Made by a program: the position numbers and the translations under genes
Source: Mariniblastus sp.
Lineage (GTDB): Bacteria; Planctomycetota; Planctomycetia; Pirellulales; Pirellulaceae
Assembly: GCA_022447555.1 (NCBI GenBank)
Contig: JAKVBF010000017.1
Span: 24,132 to 86,541, forward strand
Length of the DNA: 62,410 nucleotides
Direction: 5' to 3'
Notes under the pieces: model-generated
What the model was told of the DNA's origin: nothing
The model's database searches: none
Seen by the model: the letters and a program-made list of their open reading frames with translations, nothing else
In this document: piece after piece, positions 56,348 to 62,410 of the stretch
How positions within the stretch are numbered: position 1 is the first letter of the stretch
Layout of the letters: every line of letters starts with the position of its first letter

Positions 56348-57043
56348 ATGCCAATTTCTGAAGGAGATCCGATTCATTCAAACGATTATTCCACCGTGGC
56401 TGATGTCATAGAGCGCCGTCGTACGTGGAAAGTTTTGGCGGACCCAATCAGTCCCCGGGTTTTGCCTGACGAATTGTGCGATCGGCTTGATCCCCTCGTG
56501 CTTGATGCGATCGTTCAGTCTGGTTGGGCACCTTTCCACTATTCGCGCAATCACGAAGGGGTCGCTGTGCCTTGGCGATTCCACATTGTTAACTCGGTGA
56601 CGTGCCGAAAATTGGCTGGGAAATTACCTGACTGGTTTCAGGATATCAACCCCAACAACAAACTACCGGCAATGTTGTCTGCCTGCGGAGCGCTTGTGCT
56701 TGTTTATTGGTTGCCGCAGTTTGATGAAGAAACGGCTAAGCAAAAACAAGTGCAAATTAATGAGGAGCACTTGGCAGCCGCGTCGTGCGCCGTTCAGAAT
56801 TTATTACTTTTGCTGACGGCCGCAGGTCTGGGAACCTATTGGTCGAGCGGGGGTTTTTTCCGCACAGCTGAAATGTCAGAAAAACTGGGGATAGATCCCG
56901 GTGAAAAACTCCTTGCTGCTGTTTTTGTCGATTACCTACCTGAAGAGGCAGCCGAAGGCGTTGAAAGGATTGGCGGGAAACATCGTGAAAGTCGATCGCC
57001 GCATTCAAAATGGATTTCCAAAGTCGACGCGCTGAATGACTGA
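56348..57043 (+). CDS. Nitroreductase-family FMN oxidoreductase
   Basis: The product is 231 residues from the ATG at 56348, with AAGG seven bases upstream (a TTG at 56333 is in frame). The N-terminal DVIERRRTWKV loop holds the phosphate-binding arginines typical of the nitroreductase family, and LAAASCAVQNLLLLLTAAGLGTYWSSG gives the FMN-contacting middle. The length is on the short side. The substrate is unknown; related proteins reduce nitro groups or act as flavin reductases. Confidence 0.87.
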   Translation: MPISEGDPIHSNDYSTVADVIERRRTWKVLADPISPRVLPDELCDRLDPLVLDAIVQSGWAPFHYSRNHEGVAVPWRFHIVNSVTCRKLAGKLPDWFQDINPNNKLPAMLSACGALVLVYWLPQFDEETAKQKQVQINEEHLAAASCAVQNLLLLLTAAGLGTYWSSGGFFRTAEMSEKLGIDPGEKLLAAVFVDYLPEEAAEGVERIGGKHRESRSPHSKWISKVDALND

Positions 57044-57777
57044 ATGAAATGATTATCATCAGGGTTTCTGATGTTAAGGGTTGCATTTCTAATGTGTCAT
57101 CGGTTAAGAGAGCGGTGGCGAATCAGCGAATTCTCAGGAGGTTTTAAAAGATGCTTGGCTCGACTGAACATTTGATTGTGCGGCCTATCCCGCGATCGGG
57201 ACAGCGAATCGGTTTCATTGAGTCAGCCCCGTTCGGCGGTGGTTACATGGAGAGCGGCTTTCTGGGTTCTTTCAGTATGGATCTCTTTACTTTTCATTGA
57301 TTTGAGATTCGTAATCATTATTTATCGAACTGAATTTGCTGTTGGCCTAGCAGATAGCTTTGAGTGTTTGGATGGTTGAACAGGATCATATGCGGTGAGG
57401 GGTGGACCCGTGGCTCTGATGTTTGCCGCCAGCCTTTTGGGGCGTTAAGGGATGGAGTGTACGGATCGAAAGCCTCGTTATGGTTGCGATGAGTTTGACC
57501 AGCGGCGCACGGGGTGAAGATGGATCCGTTGAGGATCAATTGGATGAAACACAAAGACGTTATTGTTCGTGCCGAGAACTAGCCGATCCGACTTAAGGCT
57601 TTGATAAACCTTGGATTTGAATGATGTTTCGGTTTGTGTGAGTTTTTACGGATGATTCGGATGGGGGAAAATTGGCAAACTTTTAGGTTTATCGATCCGA
57701 TACCCTAGGGGATAGACAAAATGTTCAAACGCTGGTCGATACGCATTCAACATCCCTTGCCTCATTGAAAGTCACGC
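57044..57777. other. Long intergenic region with one possible small gene
   Basis: About 730 bases. Apart from a 49-codon frame with an ideal ribosome site (57151-57300), only short frames without support are seen. The last 200 bases should hold the promoter of the receiver-like gene. No repeat or RNA gene recognised. Confidence 0.4.
57151..57300 (+). CDS. Possible 49-residue small protein
   Basis: ATG at 57151 follows AGGAGG by nine bases, an ideal ribosome site. The frame ends at TGA 57298-57300. The peptide (MLGSTEHLIVRPIPRSGQRI...) has no membrane segment and no known family. It is called mainly on the ribosome site and could be chance. Confidence 0.35.
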   Translation: MLGSTEHLIVRPIPRSGQRIGFIESAPFGGGYMESGFLGSFSMDLFTFH

Positions 57778-58245
57778 ATGGATTCGTTGATCAATGGGCA
57801 CATACTCGTTATCAATTCAGATCGGCTTGCTGGTGCAGCCATGAGTGATTTGCTGGGTGAGCAAGGGTATCAGGTTTGTTGGGTGTCGAACGAAAGTTCC
57901 GCGATTAAGTCAACGCGGCAGGGGAATCTAGATTTGGTGATTTGCGGTGAGTGGATCGAAGGTGAATTGGGCTCAAATGTTGTCGGGCGCGTGATTGAAA
58001 AAAACCATATGAGAGAAACATCCGTTATTTTGGGTTCAAAAAGTCAGTCTGCTGGAGTCATCCATCGGAATCATGAATTCGGATCGGCGATGCACCTTAA
58101 AGAACCCATTGAATTCAACCTCATGATTCAATTGGTGGAACGGCTGATAGAGCCGCCCCGGCGTGAGGCATCATCCGTTTTTTGTGTGCCTGGACACGCG
58201 GGTGCCGCGGTCATGGGGCGAGAGCCAAGTCAAGTACTGGCTTGA
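57778..58245 (+). CDS. Degenerate response-regulator receiver protein
   Basis: A 155-residue protein with the receiver pattern: HILVINSDRLAGAAMSDLLGEQGYQVCWVS at the start, DLVICGEWIEGELGSNVVG in the middle and HLKEPIEFNLMIQLVERLI at the end. The phosphorylated aspartate, which should follow DLVI-x, is replaced by glycine (DLVICG), while one acidic residue near the N-terminus and the lysine (LKEP) remain. It is therefore probably a pseudo-receiver that works by binding rather than phosphorylation. No output domain; the last 30 residues are a tail. Confidence 0.72.
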   Translation: MDSLINGHILVINSDRLAGAAMSDLLGEQGYQVCWVSNESSAIKSTRQGNLDLVICGEWIEGELGSNVVGRVIEKNHMRETSVILGSKSQSAGVIHRNHEFGSAMHLKEPIEFNLMIQLVERLIEPPRREASSVFCVPGHAGAAVMGREPSQVLA

Positions 58246-58412
58246 CCAAATTAACTTGGAGAGAGTGTTTATTTAGTATCTTTTTTAGGCTGCTTAGAGG
58301 TTTTGAAATCCGTCCGGTTGTATCCCGAGTGGCCACGAATTACGATCAATCGCGTCGGAAGTAGATCAGCGAATCTAATGATTCACCACTTATTTTAAAG
58401 AATAGTTCGTTC

Positions 58413-59972
58413 ATGATTATTGGTGTTCCCAAGGAATTTACTGAAGGTGAATGTCGCGTAGCGGCATCCCCCGCATCGGTTAAACAACTGGTCGGACTGG
58501 GTTATGAGGTGCGCGTGCAAATGGGGGCTGGAGTTGCTGCCAATTTCCCAGACGCGTTTTATGCGGATGCCGGTGCTGACTTAGTGGAAGAAGGGGCTTC
58601 GGTTTGGTCCCAAAGTGATTTGATCATCAAGGTTGTGGCTCCCGTCGAGCATGAGATCGACGCAATGAAGGAGGGAGCAGCACTCGTTAGTTTCATATGG
58701 CCTGCTCGCAACGAGGCGATTTTGAACCGTTTGCGGGAACGGAAGATCACTACGCTGGCCATGGACTGCGTTCCCCGAATCAGTCGAGCCCAGAAATTAG
58801 ATGCCCTGAGCTCGATGGCTAACATCGCTGGCTATCGTGCCGTTGTCGAGGCAGCCAATTCTTTTGGAAGTTTTTTCACCGGTCAGATCACGGCCGCCGG
58901 CAAGGTCCCCCCCGCCAAGGTGATGGTGATCGGTGCGGGGGTTGCTGGGTTGGCGGCAATTGGTACGGCCAAGGGTTTGGGGGCCATTGTTCGCGCATTT
59001 GACACCCGTTTAGCCGTCAAGGATCAGGTCAAAAGCATGGGTGCAGATTTCCTTGAGCTGGAATTTGAAGAATCAGGTGAAGGCGAAGGTGGTTACGCCA
59101 AGACCATGAGCGATGAGTTCATTGCAGCGGAGATGGCCCTGTTTGCGGAACAGGCCAAAGAAGTTGACATGATCGTCACAACAGCACTGATTCCTGGTAA
59201 ACCCGCGCCGAAATTGATTACGGCCGAAATGGTCGAGAGCATGAAACCTGGGAGCGTCATTGTTGACTTGGCCGCCGAGCAGGGGGGCAACTGTGAATTG
59301 ACCGTTCCCGATGAAAAAGTGGTTCGGCATGATGTGACGATTATTGGTTACACGGATCTTCCAAGTCGTCTACCCACTCAATCCAGCTCTCTGTACGCCA
59401 ACAACATTGTCAACTTATTGACAGACATGACACCTCAGAAAGATGGCCAACTGGTTGTTGATACGGACGACGTGGTGGTTCGAGGCGCTCTGGTGACGTA
59501 CCAAGGAGAGACGACATGGCCCCCTCCTAAAATTGAGAGCCCGTCTCCACCCCCGCCGGTCAAGCCTGTGGTGACCGTCGAGGCCGTCGTTCCCTCTGCA
59601 AAAAAGGGAACCGGTTTCGGAACTTGGGCAACCATGTTGGTTGTGTTAACGCTGTTGTACCTAATTGGCCAGTACGCCCCATCAGATTTTATACAACACT
59701 TTACGGTGTTTGTTTTAGCCTGTTTCATTGGTTGGCAAGTCGTTTGGAATGTGACGCCTGCATTGCACACGCCGTTGATGAGCGTTACCAACGCGATCAG
59801 TGGGATTATTATTATCGGGGGCATGCTTCAAATGGCCGGCGGTAGCGCAACGGTCAGTTCGGTTACGGCTGCGTTGTTAGCAACGCTCGCTGTTTTAATC
59901 GCCATGATTAATGTTGCCGGAGGTTTTCTGGTAACGCATCGCATGTTGGGAATGTTTAGGAAACAGGATTAG
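58413..59972 (+). CDS. pntA: Proton-translocating NAD(P) transhydrogenase subunit alpha
   Basis: PntA with PntB moves hydride between NAD(H) and NADP(H), driven by the proton gradient. The 519-residue chain is full-length: the N-terminal [20 protein letters not shown], the NAD loop [22 protein letters not shown], then a proline-rich linker (about residues 365-390) and a membrane part of four helices in the last 110 residues, as in the fused E. coli form. It is five bases from pntB, so one transcript is certain enough. Confidence 0.96.
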   Translation: MIIGVPKEFTEGECRVAASPASVKQLVGLGYEVRVQMGAGVAANFPDAFYADAGADLVEEGASVWSQSDLIIKVVAPVEHEIDAMKEGAALVSFIWPARNEAILNRLRERKITTLAMDCVPRISRAQKLDALSSMANIAGYRAVVEAANSFGSFFTGQITAAGKVPPAKVMVIGAGVAGLAAIGTAKGLGAIVRAFDTRLAVKDQVKSMGADFLELEFEESGEGEGGYAKTMSDEFIAAEMALFAEQAKEVDMIVTTALIPGKPAPKLITAEMVESMKPGSVIVDLAAEQGGNCELTVPDEKVVRHDVTIIGYTDLPSRLPTQSSSLYANNIVNLLTDMTPQKDGQLVVDTDDVVVRGALVTYQGETTWPPPKIESPSPPPPVKPVVTVEAVVPSAKKGTGFGTWATMLVVLTLLYLIGQYAPSDFIQHFTVFVLACFIGWQVVWNVTPALHTPLMSVTNAISGIIIIGGMLQMAGGSATVSSVTAALLATLAVLIAMINVAGGFLVTHRMLGMFRKQD

Positions 59973-59977
59973 TAACA

Positions 59978-61408
59978 ATGGCAAACATTCCTTTGATGGC
60001 TTGGTTGGTTGCAGGCATCTGTTTTATTTTGAGTCTGGGTGGTTTAAGCCAGCATGAAACGGCTCGTCGCGGAAACGTGCTGGGGATTATTGGGATTTCT
60101 CTCGCAATCATTGCTGCCCTATTTCAAATAGAGTCTATCGATGCGGCAGTTGCGGTATTGTTGATCATGGCGATTGGTATCGGTGCGTTGATCGGAAGCG
60201 TTCTTGCCAAGCGGGTCGAAATGACCGCCATGCCGCAATTAGTTGCCATTTTGCACAGTTTTGTGGGGTTGGCGGCTGTGCTGGTCGGTTTGAGTGTTTA
60301 TTTATGGCCCATCGGGCATATCGTTATTGACGGAGACGGTGGAACGATCGTCCATCACGAGATGATCCAGAAAATAGAAATTGTTTTGGGTGTCTTCATT
60401 GGCGGTTTGACCTTTACGGGATCGATCATTGCGTGGGGTAAGTTGGATGGTAAAGTTGACAGCAAACCGTTGCTGTTGCCAGGGCGACACTTCTTGAATT
60501 TAGTCATGCTGTTATCCTGCGCGGGGATTTCAATTTGGTTCATACAAATTGAGAGTGTCTGGCTTGGCTTGGTGCCGTTGCTTTTGGTGATGGTGATTTC
60601 GTTTATATTCGGAATTCATATGGTGATGGCGATCGGGGGCGCCGACATGCCAGTGGTGGTGTCGATGTTAAATAGTTACTCCGGCTGGGCCGCTGCCGCA
60701 ACGGGATTCATGTTGCCCAACGATCTGTTGATCGTCACAGGAGCCTTGGTGGGAAGTAGTGGTGCAATCCTAAGCTATATCATGTGCCACGCGATGAATC
60801 GCTCTTTCATCAGTGTGATCGCTGGTGGTTTTGGTACCGGTACAGGCTCGGCGGCATCCAAAGGGGATGCTCAGGAGCTCAGCTATACATCCATTGATGC
60901 GGCCGGAGCGGCGGATGTGTTAGCCGAAGCAAGTGAAGTGATTGTGATCCCGGGATACGGGATGGCGGTGGCGCAAGCACAGCATCCGATTCTTGAAATT
61001 ACAGAGTTGCTCAAAAAGCGGGGTTGTCGTACTCGCTTTGCAATTCATCCGGTTGCGGGCCGTTTACCAGGTCACATGAATGTGCTGTTGGCGGAGGCTC
61101 GCGTTCCCTACGACATTGTTTTGGAAATGGATGAAATCAACGAGGATTTTCCGGAGACAGATGTCGTTCTGGTTATCGGAGCCAATGACATTGTGAACCC
61201 CGGTGCCTTAGACGATCCCGCGAGTCCGATTTATGGTATGCCCGTTCTGGAGGCGTGGAAAGCACGTCAGGTAATCGTTCTGAAGCGTTCCATGGGCACG
61301 GGTTACTCGGGAGTAGACAACCCCCTTTTTTACGAGGAAAACACCGACATGCTGTTTGGTGATGCCAAGAAAAGTGTCGATGACATTTTGCATTCACTGC
61401 GGGGTTAA
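59978..61408 (+). CDS. pntB: Proton-translocating NAD(P) transhydrogenase subunit beta
   Basis: A 476-residue protein, with about nine membrane helices followed by the NADP-binding domain [80 protein letters not shown] and [16 protein letters not shown]. All are standard for PntB. It makes NADPH with PntA, encoded five bases upstream. A hairpin follows the stop. Confidence 0.97.
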   Translation: MANIPLMAWLVAGICFILSLGGLSQHETARRGNVLGIIGISLAIIAALFQIESIDAAVAVLLIMAIGIGALIGSVLAKRVEMTAMPQLVAILHSFVGLAAVLVGLSVYLWPIGHIVIDGDGGTIVHHEMIQKIEIVLGVFIGGLTFTGSIIAWGKLDGKVDSKPLLLPGRHFLNLVMLLSCAGISIWFIQIESVWLGLVPLLLVMVISFIFGIHMVMAIGGADMPVVVSMLNSYSGWAAAATGFMLPNDLLIVTGALVGSSGAILSYIMCHAMNRSFISVIAGGFGTGTGSAASKGDAQELSYTSIDAAGAADVLAEASEVIVIPGYGMAVAQAQHPILEITELLKKRGCRTRFAIHPVAGRLPGHMNVLLAEARVPYDIVLEMDEINEDFPETDVVLVIGANDIVNPGALDDPASPIYGMPVLEAWKARQVIVLKRSMGTGYSGVDNPLFYEENTDMLFGDAKKSVDDILHSLRG

Positions 61409-61419
61409 GCGTCCCGAGC

Positions 61420-61456
61420 GGTCCCGTATTTATCGGAGGTGCACCTATTCGGGACC
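61420..61456. terminator. Hairpin between pntB and the convergent transporter gene
   Basis: GGTCCCG at 61420-61426 pairs perfectly with CGGGACC at 61450-61456 and encloses the palindrome AGGTGCACCT (61437-61446). There is no T-run on either side, so it may be a Rho-assisted or bidirectional stop. Confidence 0.4.
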
Positions 61457-61602
61457 CGCGTTCAAATGGCTGCCAACACCTCTGTGTTATCACCGAATCT
61501 CTAATACTGCACAATGGCCAATAGTGCTTTCGGATGAAGCGATTGGTTTTGGACGTTGCTGCCATTTGGCGAATTTTAACGAGTCAGGATTGCCTAGGAG
61601 CC

Positions 61603-62410
61603 TTAGTCGTCATAGATCGCGTCAGTTGAATCCCCGGTCACGTTACGACGATCCCAAAAGGTCAATGCAAACAAAACGGTGACCCCGGCGGCGAGTCCAG
61701 CCGGCAACAGCCAGAATTCCATCGCGCTCTCGGTCCAGCCTTCTTTGGTGGTTGGGTCGAGGCCGATACCATCGCCCCAAAAACCGAGCACATAATTTCC
61801 GACTAACATGCCGGCACCATATGTGAGTAACCCGATCAGTGCCTGAGCGCTGGTTCGGATCTCACGTGGTGCAACCTTGTCGGTGTACAGTTGGCCCGTA
61901 ACGAAAAAGAAATCGTAGCAAATCCCGTGTAGAACGATCCCTGTCAAAATTGCGGCAGGCACCGTGGGAAAGAAGCCAAACAGAGCATATCTTGCGGCCC
62001 AAGCGATCATACCGACCAGTAACATTTTCTTGACACCCAGCCGGAGCAGGAAGAATGGAACCAACGCCATAAAAAAGATTTCGCTAACCTGTCCCAACGC
62101 CATTACGCCTGCGGTCCTCGACCCGAATGCCATCAAGCTGGCGAATTCGTAGGTTCGAGCGTAATAAAACGCCAGTGGAATGCATATCAAAAAGGAACAG
62201 AGTGCAAAGACGCAATAAGCAGGGTTCTTGAACAACTGAAGTGAATCGAGGCCAAGCATGTTGATGATGTCAACCGGCTTGCCTTTGCCCTGAGGGGGGG
62301 AGGCTGGTAGCGTGAATGAGTAAACGCCGTAGATGAAACTCGCGACTGCAGCTAATTTTAGTGGGAATGCAGTGGTTCCGGCATCCGCTATCCCGGGAAG
62401 AACCGGTAAC
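61603..62410 (-). CDS. MFS transporter, nucleoside-permease (NupG)-like (5' end outside window)
   Basis: The frame is open to the right edge, so the N-terminus is missing; 268 residues are visible. The segment FTLPASPPQGKGKPVD is the central cytoplasmic loop, followed by about six membrane helices (FALCSFLICIPLAFYYA, IFFMALVPFFLLRLG, LTGIVLHGICYDFFFVTGQLY, ALIGLLTYGAGMLVGNYVLG). The layout is that of nucleoside:proton symporters of the NupG/LacY type, which are common in planctomycetes, but other sugars are possible. The C-terminus is short and acidic. Confidence 0.85.
   Translation of the reverse strand, partial: LPVLPGIADAGTTAFPLKLAAVASFIYGVYSFTLPASPPQGKGKPVDIINMLGLDSLQLFKNPAYCVFALCSFLICIPLAFYYARTYEFASLMAFGSRTAGVMALGQVSEIFFMALVPFFLLRLGVKKMLLVGMIAWAARYALFGFFPTVPAAILTGIVLHGICYDFFFVTGQLYTDKVAPREIRTSAQALIGLLTYGAGMLVGNYVLGFWGDGIGLDPTTKEGWTESAMEFWLLPAGLAAGVTVLFALTFWDRRNVTGDSTDAIYDD

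Overview
This window is a piece of a planctomycete chromosome, most likely from the order Pirellulales (Pirellulaceae). This rests on gene families typical of that group: a DUF1549/DUF1553 cytochrome-like protein beside a DUF1501 protein, a DUF1559 prepilin-like protein followed by a small lipoprotein, a DUF1598-type protein, a sulfatase, a PQQ-repeat protein, and many secreted proteins of unknown function. Base composition looks close to even and genes are loosely spaced on both strands. I see no rRNA, tRNA, CRISPR array, insertion sequence or prophage. Both ends cut genes: the left-end VWA protein lacks its C-terminus and the right-end MFS transporter lacks its N-terminus.

Region by region. 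1-10 kb: a secreted VWA protein, an unknown secreted protein, an SLC13-type anion transporter with TrkA-C domains, IspD (isoprenoid synthesis) and a DUF1598-like protein. 10-19 kb: a two-gene unit for an Mre11/Rad50-like (YhaO/YhaN-like) nuclease and ATPase, an RlmM/FtsJ-like rRNA methyltransferase, a Ser/Thr kinase and AccD. 19-31 kb: a membrane protein with leucine-rich repeats, a pair of M16 peptidases, a sulfatase, an outer-membrane barrel protein, and a cupin translationally coupled to a large secreted protein. 31-38 kb: DUF1559 protein, terminator and lipoprotein; PQQ-repeat protein; amidohydrolase; DUF819 transporter; and a small ArsC/thioredoxin-fold gene that reads through an in-frame TGA and appears to encode a selenoprotein. 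38-45 kb: FabH-like ketosynthase, a flavoprotein, a ribbon-helix-helix protein with a strong inverted repeat upstream, a Tat-exported sugar isomerase-like protein, and AroA, whose only sensible start codon is ATT. 45-52 kb: an apparent operon of giant cytochrome-like protein, DUF1501 protein and agmatinase. 52-62 kb: CsrA with a small conserved partner, ScpA, a PAS-GGDEF cyclase, a cyclophilin lipoprotein, a decapitated M16 peptidase remnant, a nitroreductase, a degenerate receiver protein, the proton-translocating transhydrogenase PntAB, and the MFS transporter.

Most genes are housekeeping or lineage-typical. The observations most worth following are the probable selenoprotein (37509-37856, minus), the Rad50-like ATPase with a transmembrane hairpin where a zinc hook would lie, the M16 pair with complementary loss of motifs, the truncated M16 remnant, the ATT start of aroA, and the agmatinase coupled to the DUF1501/DUF1553 unit. 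All function calls come from reading the sequence and from knowledge of families; no database search was run.
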